Positions 17,181-26,617 are shown, counted from the first letter of the stretch. The stretch: DNA of 64,000 nt from JAEEJA01 sp036343175 (GCA_036343175.1 JAZASR010000002.1:67342-131341); one strand, 5' to 3'. The notes: generated by a model from the letters alone, not told the origin. Numbers and translations are program-made.

Positions 17181-18323
17181 TTACAGTTTATCCTTTGTGA
17201 TCTCTGTGATCCTGATACCAAAGTTCTCTTCTATTACTACGACCTCTCCTCTTGCAACATATTTGCCGTTTACAAGAACATCCACCGGTTCACCGGCAAG
17301 TTTATTGAGTTCTATGATGGTACCCGGAGCAAAATCAAGGATCTCCTTTATCGACTTGCTTGCACGTCCCAGCTCTACTGTAACTTCAAGAGGCACGTCC
17401 ATGATGAGGTCGATGTTCTGCTGCTGGAGAGCAGGACTGATACCGGTCCCGAATGGCTGAAATTCTACAGGAGCTACGTTTACATTCTGTACCGGCGGAG
17501 CTGCCATCTGCATCTGAGGCATAGGGGCAGGCTGCGGAACAGGCTGGGGTGCAGGTGCCGGCTGCGGTGCCGGCGCTGGCTGAGGCGCAGGCTGTGGTGT
17601 CGGAGCGCTCTGTGGTGCAGGCGCCGGTTCAGGACTGCCATTGCTTCCCATAAATTTATCAACGAGTTCCTGAGCAAACTCTATAGGGTAGAGCTGCATG
17701 ATATCAGAATCTACCAGGTCACCGATCTTCATGTTGAAGTTTACCTGAGCGACGTCATTCTTAAGGAAATCATTGAGATCACTGTCATCAACAACTTCAT
17801 TAAGATCGACCAGACTCGCCTTCGGCGGTGTGATATCGATAGCACGATCTAGCATGGATGAAAGCGATGTCGCTGCAGAGCCCATCATCTGGTTCATGGC
17901 TTCCGAAATAGCACTTAAGTGAAGCTCAGAAAGCTCACCATCAGTGTTTGTTCCGTCTCCTCCCATCATAAGGTCTGTTATGACCTTAACATCGTGCTCT
18001 TTCAGGACAAGGACATTCTTGCCCTTGATGCCCTTCTGATAAGATATATGAATGAATACACACGGCTTATCAAACTGTCTGGAAATTGAATCAATGTTTA
18101 CTATGGAAACCGTAGGCGTCGTGATCATTACTTTATTATTGAGCAATGTAGACAGGGTCGTTGCTGCTGTTCCCATGCAGATATTGGCGATCTCTCCTAT
18201 GACATCCTTTTCATCGTTGGAAAGCTGTTTTGAGTCTGGTGCGCTATCCTTGTCGCCACCGGCTGACGAATTCGCTGCAGCTGTAAGTGCATCGATTTCT
18301 TCCTGTGATAGTAAACCGTCCAT
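17181..18323 (-). CDS. fliY: FliY (FliN-family) switch protein with CheC-like phosphatase domain
   Basis: 380 residues. N-terminus MDGLLSQEEIDAL is the CheY-P binding motif shared with FliM. The middle (about 30-220) is a CheC/FliY domain with both phosphatase centres intact (DVIGEIAN and SAISEAMN, each followed by the conserved proline about 22 residues on). A Pro/Ala/Gln-rich linker (about 230-280) with PAPQPAP repeats leads to the C-terminal FliN (SpoA) domain with LDVPLEV-like VPLEVTVELG. It forms the C-ring with FliM and removes phosphate from CheY-P. It starts 4 bases after fliM, with GGGAGG as ribosome binding site. Confidence 0.95.
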   Translation of the reverse strand: MDGLLSQEEIDALTAAANSSAGGDKDSAPDSKQLSNDEKDVIGEIANICMGTAATTLSTLLNNKVMITTPTVSIVNIDSISRQFDKPCVFIHISYQKGIKGKNVLVLKEHDVKVITDLMMGGDGTNTDGELSELHLSAISEAMNQMMGSAATSLSSMLDRAIDITPPKASLVDLNEVVDDSDLNDFLKNDVAQVNFNMKIGDLVDSDIMQLYPIEFAQELVDKFMGSNGSPEPAPAPQSAPTPQPAPQPAPAPQPAPAPQPVPQPAPMPQMQMAAPPVQNVNVAPVEFQPFGTGISPALQQQNIDLIMDVPLEVTVELGRASKSIKEILDFAPGTIIELNKLAGEPVDVLVNGKYVARGEVVVIEENFGIRITEITKDKL

Positions 18324-18327
18324 AAAG

Positions 18328-19308
18328 TTACTCTTCCTCCCTTATAACCTGGGTCACTCTGACTGCATATGAATTGGAATTGGTTCCGGGCAGTCCTTCG
18401 AACTTACGCAGATTTCCAACGTATACGTTAAGCTCATCATCGACCTTGGTATCAAGTTTTATTACATCTCCTGGCATGATATTCATAAAGTCATTTACGG
18501 ATATCGTACTGTGTCCAAGCACAGCCCTGACAGGAATCCTGGCTTTTTCAATGAGTCCCTCGATCGCCTCGGTATAGGACTCTGTATCTTTCTCCTTCAT
18601 AGAAGAATACCAGTATTTGGTATTCAGCTTATCAATGACCGGCTCTACAGAAGAGTAAGGAATGCAGACATTCATGAGTCCCTCTGTATCACCTATCTTG
18701 ATATTCATTGTAACTATGGCAGTCATCTCACTTGGTGATATAAACTGCGCAAATTGCGAATTGGTCTCTATTCTCTCCAGACTTGGATTGATAGCTACGA
18801 CACTCTCCCACGGAGATACCAGCAGATTGACACATACCTCCATGATCCTCTCTATAATGATAAGCTCGATCTCCGTGAAATCACGGGCCTTATCCAAGGG
18901 GTCTCCTCCCCCTCCAAGCATCCTGTCAACTATGGCAAAGCCAAGATTGGTCGCAAGCTCGAGAATAATATTTCCTTCAAGAGGGCTGAAGTTGACCACA
19001 CCAAGGAGTACAGGATTGGAAAGCGCATTGGAAAATTCCGAATACGTATTTGCCTCGGCATTCATGACCTCTACCTGTACAGTCTTTCTTAAATATGCCG
19101 GAAGATTCGTAGAGAGTATTCTTCCATAATTTTCAAAAATAATCTCTAAGGTTCTTAAGTGATCCTTGGAAAACTTGGAAGGCCTTGCAAAGTCATAGAC
19201 CTTGACCTGCTTTTCATCCTCATCAGCAACATCATCAGGTGTAAACTCACCATTGTTAAGAGCACTCAGGAGATTATCGATCTCTTTCTGGGATAAAACG
19301 TCACCCAT
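18328..19308 (-). CDS. fliM: FliM, flagellar motor switch protein
   Basis: 326 residues. CheY-binding N-terminus VLSQKEIDNLLSAL, a CheC-like middle domain with the GGGGDP loop (MLGGGGDPLDKARDFTEIE), and a SpoA domain at the end (GDVIKLDTKVDDELNVYVGN). Standard length. Immediately upstream of fliY. C-ring component that receives the chemotaxis signal; no che genes are in this window. Confidence 0.95.
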   Translation of the reverse strand: MGDVLSQKEIDNLLSALNNGEFTPDDVADEDEKQVKVYDFARPSKFSKDHLRTLEIIFENYGRILSTNLPAYLRKTVQVEVMNAEANTYSEFSNALSNPVLLGVVNFSPLEGNIILELATNLGFAIVDRMLGGGGDPLDKARDFTEIELIIIERIMEVCVNLLVSPWESVVAINPSLERIETNSQFAQFISPSEMTAIVTMNIKIGDTEGLMNVCIPYSSVEPVIDKLNTKYWYSSMKEKDTESYTEAIEGLIEKARIPVRAVLGHSTISVNDFMNIMPGDVIKLDTKVDDELNVYVGNLRKFEGLPGTNSNSYAVRVTQVIREEE

Positions 19309-19332
19309 TATATCTCTCCGTTCTGATAAGTT

Positions 19333-19839
19333 TTATGAATACATAAAGTTCATCAATACTACGTCAACAACTACAGTCGATCCCAGATAATTATTGATCT
19401 GGGTAATTGCGTCCTGCTTGATCTTATCCTCCGATATATCATCAACTGAATATGACTGGATAATAGAACGTACTATATCTGTTATCTTGGACTGATTATT
19501 GGTTATGAGGGTATTCATCTCTTCATAATCCTCTGACTTTGAGTTAAGAGCGAGAGTATATCCATCAAGCATGGCATAATGAGACTTGCCATCCGCACTT
19601 TGCTTAAGGTTCAGAGTCTGAGTAGCTTCGAACTGATTATCAACATTTTTTACATCCTGAAGCTTGTAGCTTGAATTACGCTTCTCATCGAGTTCCAGAT
19701 TAAGCACAGATGCGACCTGGGTAATAAGATTATTGGTCTTCTGGAACGTAGGCATCATAACGAAGAACATTACTGCGGTAAGGATAACGTTTACCATAGT
19801 AAGAGCCATTATGATAACTGTAAAAATGTTTTTCTTCAT
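19333..19839 (-). CDS. fliL: FliL, flagellar basal body-associated protein
   Basis: 168 residues: short cytoplasmic head, one membrane helix (about 7-28) and a periplasmic-side FliL domain with YTLALNSKSEDYEEMNTLI and a C-terminal QINNYLGSTVVVDVVLMNF. GGGGAG precedes the ATG. FliL surrounds and supports the stator units. The gap to flbD is only 29 bases, where motA and motB are usually found. Confidence 0.85.
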   Translation of the reverse strand: MKKNIFTVIIMALTMVNVILTAVMFFVMMPTFQKTNNLITQVASVLNLELDEKRNSSYKLQDVKNVDNQFEATQTLNLKQSADGKSHYAMLDGYTLALNSKSEDYEEMNTLITNNQSKITDIVRSIIQSYSVDDISEDKIKQDAITQINNYLGSTVVVDVVLMNFMYS

Positions 19840-19868
19840 TTTCTGTTCTCCCCATTCATAAATGATTA

Positions 19869-20063
19869 TTAGCGTGGATTTCGTCCAAATATATTGCGGT
19901 TGTAATCACTGACAAGCTTTACTATATCATCACGGGACTCACGTACAACGATCTTCCTGCCTGTAGTAAGCGAAATAACAGTATCCGGTATCTCTTCTAC
20001 CGTCTCTATGAGAGAGGCATTGACTGTAATGCTTGTACCGTTGAGCTTTGTAACGCTTATCAT
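19869..20063 (-). CDS. flbD: FlbD-family protein (SwrD-like)
   Basis: 64 residues, ISVTKLNGTSITVNASLIE followed by EEIPDTVISLTTGRKIVV, the typical FlbD family profile. In Bacillus the relative SwrD supports motor power. First gene after the promoter at 20102-20130; its ATG lies about 32 bases from the predicted transcript start. Confidence 0.9.
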   Translation of the reverse strand: MISVTKLNGTSITVNASLIETVEEIPDTVISLTTGRKIVVRESRDDIVKLVSDYNRNIFGRNPR

Positions 20064-20101
20064 ACTTCCACCTCAACATATGTCAGAATTCAACAAGCTT
20101 T

Positions 20102-20130
20102 ATTTTAACGCAAAATAAAAAATATTACAA
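20102..20130 (-). promoter_or_regulatory. Sigma-A-like promoter upstream of flbD
   Basis: TTGTAA (20125-20130), 17-base spacer, TAAAAT (20102-20107) on the minus strand, directly after the flgE terminator. Suggests that flbD-fliL-fliM-fliY starts a separate transcript. Confidence 0.6.
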
Positions 20131-20212
20131 TGATAAAAAGGAAAAGACTAAAGAAATGATCGAATTTAAAAGTCTGTTTTATGTTTTATTAAAGCAAATG
20201 TAAGCTAAAGCC

Positions 20213-20246
20213 AAAAAACAGGGAAAGGAGATGTCTCCTTTCCCTG
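20213..20246 (-). terminator. Strong terminator after flgE
   Basis: Perfect 13-base stem CAGGGAAAGGAGA / TCTCCTTTCCCTG with a 2-base loop core, followed on the minus strand by six U residues (20213-20218). It lies 43 bases after the flgE stop. Confidence 0.92.
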
Positions 20247-20289
20247 ACGAATACATTCATTTACTTAATTTTAATAAAGAATTTAGTTA

Positions 20290-21837
20290 TCATCTCTTAA
20301 GATTTACAAGCTCCTCAAGCATTGAATCAGATGTTGTTATGATCCTTGAGTTAGCCTGGAAGCCTCTCTGCGTAGTGATCATCTGAGTGAACTCATTTGC
20401 AAGGTCAACGTTTGACATCTCAAGAGCTCCGACCGTAAGCTTTCCGCCTGTGTTCTTGATATCATCGCCGACACCATCGAATTCACCCGAGTTCTTTGTC
20501 TCAGCAAAGAGTGAATCACCAACTGCTTCAAGACCCGACGGATTAGCAAATGAAGCAAAAGCCATCTGACCTAAAAGTTTCTTATCGCCATTTGTGTATG
20601 TTCCGAAGATCTTTCCTGCATCATCGATAGCTATACCTGACATGGAGCCCTTTGTATTGCCCGCTCCCTTACCTTCCTTAGTACCCTTCTGATATGTAAG
20701 AGCAGAAGTACCGCCGTTGGCATACTGGGTAAGGCTCTCGAGATTTACCTCAATACCGCCGTTATCGTTGGCCTGATCATATTGCTTGAATGTAGAGTTG
20801 GCGCCTGTATGCTGATCATTGAGCTGTACTATAGAGAAGTTAACGCTCTTACCCTTATATGTTGAATTGGATCTGTCATTATCCACATTAGCAAACTGAC
20901 CGGTTGAGGAATTGAACTTTACAGGTACCTGAAGACCGTTATCAAGTGTAAATTCACCGGTAGTCTCATTTACATCACCATCTACACCCTTGGCAGTACC
21001 ATCATGGCCAAATGTAATGGTTGCGCCTGATTGAGCATATGTTGTCTTGCCTGTATCCGGATCTGTAGTCTTCTTTACAAATATTGAATTGCCTTCTGAA
21101 TCAAGTACGTCTGTAATACGAAGTGTATAATTGACTGTCTCCTGATTAGGCTGTTCTTCATCCTTTGTAAGAGCCATCTTCGTAGTATAGAGGTTGCCGA
21201 GATTATCATACAGAGAATATATCATAACGGCGCCGCCTGTAATGTTGCCGTTAGTATCTTTTGTAGGAGTAAGATCCTTGTCGTCAGGATCCACATTTCC
21301 TGAAAGTGTTACATCTGTCGTAGCTGTAGGCTCGGCTGTCATCTTATCAGGAGTCATGACCTTAAGATCCTTGACTGAATCCTTCTGAACCTCACCGGTC
21401 TTGGAGTCTGCAAGCCAGCCCTGTACAAGTGTGCCATTTGTAGTACACATAAGGTTTCCTGCAGCATCCACATTAAGAGCACCTGACTTTGTAAAATATG
21501 TGGAATCACCGCTCTTAACTACCAAAAATGCTGAACCCGAGATAGCTACGTCGAGAGCGCGGTTTGTAGTGGAAGTACCACCCTGATCTGTAATATTTGT
21601 TGTAATGGCTGCGACATTTGCGCCAAGACCGATCTGCTTTGCATTGGTACCTGCGGAATTTGTAGCATCATCAGCGCCTGTTGCGCCTGAAAGTGTCTGA
21701 TAGAACTGGTCTGAGAAGTTTGTTGAACTTGACTTGAATCCTACTGTGTTAACATTGGCGATGTTGTTACCAATAACATCCATCTTGGTCTGGTGTGTCT
21801 TAAGACCTGAAACACCAGAAAAAAGTGATCTCATCAT
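20290..21837 (-). CDS. flgE: FlgE, flagellar hook protein
   Basis: 515 residues. N-terminal MRSLFSGVSGLKTHQTKMDV and IGNNIANVNTVGFK are the rod/hook family signature; the C-terminus MSNVDLANEFTQMITTQRGF and ANSRIITTSDSMLEELVNL completes it. The middle is a large Asp/Thr/Gly-rich variable domain exposed on the hook surface. AGGAGG lies 10 bases before the first ATG, within a leader that can fold over it. Placed between flgD and flbD; its own terminator follows. Confidence 0.96.
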   Translation of the reverse strand: MMRSLFSGVSGLKTHQTKMDVIGNNIANVNTVGFKSSSTNFSDQFYQTLSGATGADDATNSAGTNAKQIGLGANVAAITTNITDQGGTSTTNRALDVAISGSAFLVVKSGDSTYFTKSGALNVDAAGNLMCTTNGTLVQGWLADSKTGEVQKDSVKDLKVMTPDKMTAEPTATTDVTLSGNVDPDDKDLTPTKDTNGNITGGAVMIYSLYDNLGNLYTTKMALTKDEEQPNQETVNYTLRITDVLDSEGNSIFVKKTTDPDTGKTTYAQSGATITFGHDGTAKGVDGDVNETTGEFTLDNGLQVPVKFNSSTGQFANVDNDRSNSTYKGKSVNFSIVQLNDQHTGANSTFKQYDQANDNGGIEVNLESLTQYANGGTSALTYQKGTKEGKGAGNTKGSMSGIAIDDAGKIFGTYTNGDKKLLGQMAFASFANPSGLEAVGDSLFAETKNSGEFDGVGDDIKNTGGKLTVGALEMSNVDLANEFTQMITTQRGFQANSRIITTSDSMLEELVNLKR

Positions 21838-21840
21838 AAT

Positions 21841-21977
21841 TGCATTTCCTCCTGATTATCTGCAGGAGAATCAAGAACAAAATCAAATGAATAAATCGAT
21901 GATCTTTTTTTAAGATAGTCTTTTGATCAGATCAAAAAGAAAGATCATCAAGGTTCCTTCTGTCAGTCGGGAACCTT
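21841..21977 (-). promoter_or_regulatory. Structured leader of flgE with a hairpin over its ribosome binding site
   Basis: In the minus-strand transcript three hairpins follow one another: an 8-bp stem AAGGTTCC/GGAACCTT (950-957 with 970-977 of 21.9 kb), a 10-bp stem GATGATCTTT/AAAGATCATC (21898-21907 with 21940-21949) enclosing a second 8-bp stem (TTTTGATC/GATCAAAA, 21921-21937), and CTCCTG/CAGGAG (21849-21854 with 21863-21868). The last one pairs most of the AGGAGG that serves flgE. The 247-base gap contains no gene. Confidence 0.5.
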
Positions 21978-22084
21978 TATCTGCCTCCTTAAAAAGGGCC
22001 GGCTTATTTGACTGATATCTTAATTCTTCCTTATGCATTCAATAAATATTAATAACTGCTCTGCTTTAAAATCATTCAAAGCCT

Positions 22085-22480
22085 TCAGCCGATCACTGCC
22101 CCGTCTATGTTCGTAAATACCTGATCTTTAAGATCTGAATCATTGACAGCGGTAATGACTGTGTTATTCCTGACATTCACTATAAAAGCCATGTTATCGA
22201 CCATTATAAGAGATTCCCTGATGCCTTTATTGCGGGCCTTGTCAGTGCCTTCAGAAAGCCTTGCCTTCTGACTCTCGGAAAGGTTCATGTTCCTCTGATC
22301 CATCCTCTCAGATGCATGCCTGGAGAACCTGAGTTCCGTCCTTCCGGCCTCTCTGAAGATATCCTCAAATGAACCTGTACCGGGATTTTTTAATGTCTCT
22401 TTCTGGTTATTCACACTCGGCGTGGCTTTTACAGGATCCAGGACGGCTCTTGCGCCTACTCTTTCACCATTTAGGATCAT
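22085..22480 (-). CDS. Flagellar operon protein (TIGR02530 family)
   Basis: 131 residues from ATG 22480, which has GGAGTGG 8 bases upstream (an earlier ATG at 22504 lacks one). The segment LRFSRHASERMDQRNMNLSE and the ending VFTNIDGAVIG are characteristic of the small protein found between flgD and flgE in clostridia and bacilli. Function unknown; thought to relate to hook assembly. Position fits exactly. Confidence 0.85.
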   Translation of the reverse strand: MILNGERVGARAVLDPVKATPSVNNQKETLKNPGTGSFEDIFREAGRTELRFSRHASERMDQRNMNLSESQKARLSEGTDKARNKGIRESLIMVDNMAFIVNVRNNTVITAVNDSDLKDQVFTNIDGAVIG

Positions 22481-22577
22481 ATCCACCACTCCTTGAAATG
22501 TCATACATTTGTAAAGCTGCTCGTAAATTCACACTTCAGGGCCTGATATCAGCTCTTAGATCAGATATCAGTCCTCA

Positions 22578-23333
22578 TCAGTCCGAACTGCCGGTTACGA
22601 TAAGCTTTAACTTATCACTTACAATTGTATTATCGGCATCATCGAATGAAAGTTTAACATCATAAATGCCATTTTTTAATGAGGCAAGAGCCGATCCGTT
22701 GATTATAAGTTTATCCCTGTTAAGATCGACTAAAGAAGCATCTATCGGAGTCTCAGCATTTGTATTCTTATCTGTTACAGATACTTTTACATTCTTTGCC
22801 TTAAAGTCTCCCGTACCCATTGTAAATCCCGGTATCACAAGTGCCTCCGGATCAGATGATACGAACCTGAACTCCTGTTCATTTTCTACGCCGGGACCAT
22901 ACTTGGAAACCATATACGCAGTACCCATTACCTGACCGACCTCATCGAAATCATAGTTATTGCCGTTAACAGTAACCTTAAGCTTTCCATCCTGCTTAAC
23001 AACAGATGAGATCTTACCTTCGACAGTATTATTTGTGCCATCCTCATCTTCATGATTGATGGATACGTACTTTCCGATTAGAGCATAAGCACTTGAATCT
23101 GAAACCGAACTGCTTACGTTCTGCATCTGTTCAAGTTCGGAGAACTGAGCCAGCTGGGCCACATACTCTGTATTGTCCTGAGGGGAAAGAGGATCCTGAT
23201 ATTGCATCTGTGTTACAAGAAGCTTTAAAAAATCATCCTTGCCAAGCTTTGATGAGGCTGTATCCTTTTTCTTTGCTCCTGAAGACTCTTCTATTTGAAC
23301 TTTGCCGTCTACGACATTTGCTATTCCTGCCAT
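22578..23333 (-). CDS. flgD: FlgD, hook-cap scaffolding protein
   Basis: 251 residues. LGKDDFLKLLVTQMQYQDPL followed by PQDNTEYVAQLAQFSELEQM is the FlgD core near residues 30-75. The C-terminal part is a beta-rich Ig/tudor-like region. GGAGGG precedes the ATG. FlgD caps the growing hook. It lies downstream of fliK, as usual. Confidence 0.95.
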   Translation of the reverse strand: MAGIANVVDGKVQIEESSGAKKKDTASSKLGKDDFLKLLVTQMQYQDPLSPQDNTEYVAQLAQFSELEQMQNVSSSVSDSSAYALIGKYVSINHEDEDGTNNTVEGKISSVVKQDGKLKVTVNGNNYDFDEVGQVMGTAYMVSKYGPGVENEQEFRFVSSDPEALVIPGFTMGTGDFKAKNVKVSVTDKNTNAETPIDASLVDLNRDKLIINGSALASLKNGIYDVKLSFDDADNTIVSDKLKLIVTGSSD

Positions 23334-23360
23334 ATTTATCCCTCCGAAAAGATCTTAAAA

Positions 23361-25169
23361 TCATGCTATATAATCCACGCTGCCGCCAAGGTCATTGATC
23401 TTAGGCTGAGTGCTGCCGCCTGTCGGGTCAGCTGCATTATCTTCAATACCTGCATCTTCCCTGAAGCGGTATCTTCTTTCACGGCCATCACCCTGATCAG
23501 AATTCATATTCTGACCGCTGCTGTTCTGGTCTGTGAAGCTCATATTGGAGACTGTTACCTCAATATCCGTTACCTGAATATTCTTTTCATCAAATGTCTG
23601 CTGAAGCCTTATCATCTGGCTCTCCAATGCATCCTTGGCAGCCTGGTTCTCAACTGTGAATTGAGCTGTCATGACGCCGTTCCTGGAAGTAAGATGAAGA
23701 AGTACATGCCCAAGCCTCTCAGGGTTGAGCTGCATCTGCATAGAAGTCATGCTGTCGGAAAGATGAAGCCTGATATCGCCTGTTACCTGATTCACTATAG
23801 ATATCATCTCTCTGATATTTGAAGAACGTACCTCTTTAGTCTCCATTACAGATCTGAAGATATTGTCTGTTACTGTTCCATTATTCCGGGCATTGGCGAA
23901 TATTCCTTCCGGATTCAGCTGCTCCTGAGCATTGGTATCCTTGGGAGCATTTCCCTGACCCTGCTGCTGTAAGAAACCGCTTCCTGCTGAATTACTGCCG
24001 CCTTTACCGGACTGATCAGCATTTGTGAGGATCTCCTGCACTGAACTTTCTGAAGCATCAAGCGGATCAGCTGCAGACAGTGCATTCTGAGCCTGACCCT
24101 TTAATGTTCTTTCATCCCTGACAGTTACGGAAACAGCCTTAAGCGGCTCTGTATCTTTAGCCCCGCCTGAAGCCTGCTTAAGATCATCAGTCCTGCCATT
24201 CACGATATCATCAGCGTCAGAATGAACTCCGCCCTGTTCATCTGAAGCTTTCACAGCATCCTGGATAACCTCTTCTGAATTATTGTTATCAGCTGCCATA
24301 AGAGCATTATTAGTATCTTCAGCCGGACTGTTCTGATTGCCTGTAAGGCCATCATTTTCTGCGATCACGCCTGCATCAGCTGCAATAATATCTGAAATCG
24401 ACTGCTCTAACACCATGAATTCATTATGTACATTTTCATCGGTAATGAATGAAGAAATATCAAGAGAAGTATCTGCCTTCATCATGAGTGCCTTAAGATT
24501 GTCAGGCACTATCAGATCAGTAAGCTTGAGATTCAGCTGATTGAGAAGATCTTCAAGCTGTTCAGGATCTATACTCAGTACCTCGCAGATAGTCTCCTTA
24601 AGCTCTTCGAGAGACTTGTCGGTAATCGTGCCGTTTGAAGGCTCGGCAACCGAGGCAGCATTATTAACTGCCTTAAGACCGTCATCATCTGATCTGTCAG
24701 CCCGTCCGGTCTTCTTAATGTCCCTTGTGTTATCAGGGTCTGAAGCTTTACGAAGAGCTTTGCTCTTATCAGCATTATCTGCCTTATTCTCAGATTTTTT
24801 TGTTCTTTTATCAGCTGAGCTTACTTTATCTGAGCTGTCAGCAGAAGCAGATCTTAAGACCTGCCCCGCTTTTGTATCTGCCTGTAAATTTACATTTGAA
24901 CTTTTAACTGAATCGTCAGAAGAAAACTTCCTGCTGTAGTCATCAGCACCGGATGTCCTTACCTGCGGTGTCTTTGCTGCGATATCTGAAAGGCTCGTAT
25001 CCTTTTCTGCCCTGCTGCCGCTGCCAGCCATGACAGAACCCTGCATAGCCAGATTGCTTAATGACAGCACAGCATTGAAGACATCTTTCTGATTCTCTTC
25101 TGCCCTGTTCTTAACAGCCTTCATACCTGAAGAACCATTAAGTCCATCATTTATTTTTGTTATATTCAT
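23361..25169 (-). CDS. fliK: FliK, hook-length control protein
   Basis: 602 residues: a long, low-complexity Ser/Asp/Lys-rich secreted ruler (about 1-430) and a conserved C-terminal Flg_hook domain (about 440-560) with MQMQLNPERLGHVLLHLTSR and ENQAAKDALESQMIRLQQTF. The domain order and location between the MotE-like gene and flgD fit FliK, which measures the hook and triggers the FlhB switch. Ribosome binding site GAGGAG. Confidence 0.93.
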   Translation of the reverse strand: MNITKINDGLNGSSGMKAVKNRAEENQKDVFNAVLSLSNLAMQGSVMAGSGSRAEKDTSLSDIAAKTPQVRTSGADDYSRKFSSDDSVKSSNVNLQADTKAGQVLRSASADSSDKVSSADKRTKKSENKADNADKSKALRKASDPDNTRDIKKTGRADRSDDDGLKAVNNAASVAEPSNGTITDKSLEELKETICEVLSIDPEQLEDLLNQLNLKLTDLIVPDNLKALMMKADTSLDISSFITDENVHNEFMVLEQSISDIIAADAGVIAENDGLTGNQNSPAEDTNNALMAADNNNSEEVIQDAVKASDEQGGVHSDADDIVNGRTDDLKQASGGAKDTEPLKAVSVTVRDERTLKGQAQNALSAADPLDASESSVQEILTNADQSGKGGSNSAGSGFLQQQGQGNAPKDTNAQEQLNPEGIFANARNNGTVTDNIFRSVMETKEVRSSNIREMISIVNQVTGDIRLHLSDSMTSMQMQLNPERLGHVLLHLTSRNGVMTAQFTVENQAAKDALESQMIRLQQTFDEKNIQVTDIEVTVSNMSFTDQNSSGQNMNSDQGDGRERRYRFREDAGIEDNAADPTGGSTQPKINDLGGSVDYIA

Positions 25170-25215
25170 ATATACTCCTCATATCTGTGAGGAAATGGAT
25201 CACATTAATTAATAT

Positions 25216-25968
25216 TCAGCCTGCCGAAAGTGATATCTTTTTCGTGATCTGGGCCGCATATGTCGGATCCATCTCATTCAAAATTGCCGCAGCCTTTGAT
25301 TCTGACATACTCTCAAGTATCTGGCTTACAAGAGTCAGATCTTCATTCATTTCTGAAAGCGCTGCAGCTGCTTTGCCTGCATCCATAGCCGCATAATAAG
25401 AGCCAAGCTGCTTGACCTTCTCACTTGCCTGAAGTCTTGCGATGACCTGTTTATAGATCTTCTCCGCATTTTCAGGGTCTATCTCCTCATAATACTTCCT
25501 GTATTCAGAGATAGAAGGCGCCTTGCTGTTGAATACAACATTCTTGTCGAAGTCAGCAACACGCTTATTGAAGTCATCCTGGCTGTCTTTATACTTCTGA
25601 AGCTCTTTGACCTTGTTCTCAAGCTGTTTTATGTAGTCTGAGTCAGCTGTCGTTGAAGAATTCTTCGAGGCAAGCTCCGCCTCGAGTTCCTTGATCTTAG
25701 CATTAGCCGACTTAAGGTCAGTATATTCATATGAACTGTTGTCAGAGGAATCATCCTTCACGTCCGGCAGTATCCGGTTAACGACCGGCACGTCTTTAAG
25801 TACCGGATACAGGACATGGCTTCCAAGTCCTCCGACATCGAGCTTTATAAGTACACAGAATACGGCGAGCCATATCAGTATTATAACAAGTGCTATAAGA
25901 AAAGAAACGATCCTGCTTCCTTTACTCTCGCCTTCTGGCTCAATCTTTTTATCGTCTTTTTTCGCCAT
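25216..25968 (-). CDS. MotE-like flagellar chaperone (MgtE N-terminal-type domain)
   Basis: 250 residues: Lys-rich start, one membrane helix (about 22-44), a coiled coil (about 85-150), then a four-helix MgtE_N-like domain (YYAAMDAGKAAAALSEMNED and ILESMSESKAAAILNEMDP). This is the layout of MotE-like proteins encoded after fliJ in Firmicutes and related to MotC-type partners of the stator. It has its own near-consensus promoter and GGAGG ribosome binding site. Function in this group is inferred. Confidence 0.8.
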   Translation of the reverse strand: MAKKDDKKIEPEGESKGSRIVSFLIALVIILIWLAVFCVLIKLDVGGLGSHVLYPVLKDVPVVNRILPDVKDDSSDNSSYEYTDLKSANAKIKELEAELASKNSSTTADSDYIKQLENKVKELQKYKDSQDDFNKRVADFDKNVVFNSKAPSISEYRKYYEEIDPENAEKIYKQVIARLQASEKVKQLGSYYAAMDAGKAAAALSEMNEDLTLVSQILESMSESKAAAILNEMDPTYAAQITKKISLSAG

Positions 25969-26010
25969 TTTATTTAGTCCTCCAAAAAAAACACGTGATC
26001 AATCTTCCAA

Positions 26011-26039
26011 ATTATACAATAATGATAATTTTCTGACAA
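26011..26039 (-). promoter_or_regulatory. Near-consensus sigma-A promoter upstream of the MotE-like gene
   Basis: TTGTCA (26034-26039), 17-base spacer, TATAAT (26011-26016) on the minus strand, about 43 bases before the gene. The best promoter match inside the flagellar cluster. Confidence 0.7.
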
Positions 26040-26123
26040 TATTTAAGCCGACAGGAAACGCTGATATGTTTATCTGTTTATTCATTTAATTTAAGAAGTA
26101 CCGTGCTTTTAGCTCAATAATCC

Positions 26124-26564
26124 TTAAGTACGGCCATGCCTGAAGCTTACCAGCTCATCGATCTCCTTCTGCTCTTCTCTGGAGATCTCTTTTTTAAACT
26201 CTTCAAAAGCTTTCTCTTTCAGCTTTTCATATGTCTTTCTTTCCTTCATAGCCTCATCAAGCTTTGCACGAGCTGCATCAGTACGTCTCCTCTGGGCATC
26301 ACGCGCCTCTGTCTGCTCCTGAACCTTTAACTTCATGACATCCAGGCCATGTTGTTTTTCTTCTATATCCAGGACATCGATATTTCCGGTAAGTGCATTT
26401 TTAAGTAATGCTTCTGATCCATCTTTTCTTGCAATGACAGCTAAGAGCTTCTCTTCTTCCTCATTGAGCTTTATCTGCTCCATGCCGTACTCGGCCTTGG
26501 CCTGATCCTCAAGACGTATCTTGATATTGAGCAGGTTATTCAGCCTGAACTTAAATCTAGCCAT
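26124..26564 (-). CDS. fliJ: FliJ, flagellar export chaperone
   Basis: 146 residues, almost entirely helical and charged (coiled coil), starting MARFKFRLNNLLNIKIRLED, the typical FliJ N-terminus. Directly downstream of fliI. Acts as the central stalk between the FliI ATPase ring and FlhA. Confidence 0.9.
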   Translation of the reverse strand: MARFKFRLNNLLNIKIRLEDQAKAEYGMEQIKLNEEEEKLLAVIARKDGSEALLKNALTGNIDVLDIEEKQHGLDVMKLKVQEQTEARDAQRRRTDAARAKLDEAMKERKTYEKLKEKAFEEFKKEISREEQKEIDELVSFRHGRT

Positions 26565-26617
26565 AATTTCTCACTTTCCTGATAAATGCATGCCGGCCCG
26601 CATATGTGAAAAGTAAA

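Noticed and set aside
17163..17852. 229-codon plus-strand frame with Arg/Leu repeats
   Set aside because: Antisense of the FliY Pro/Ala linker; the RRRLRCR repeats mirror PAPQPAP codons.
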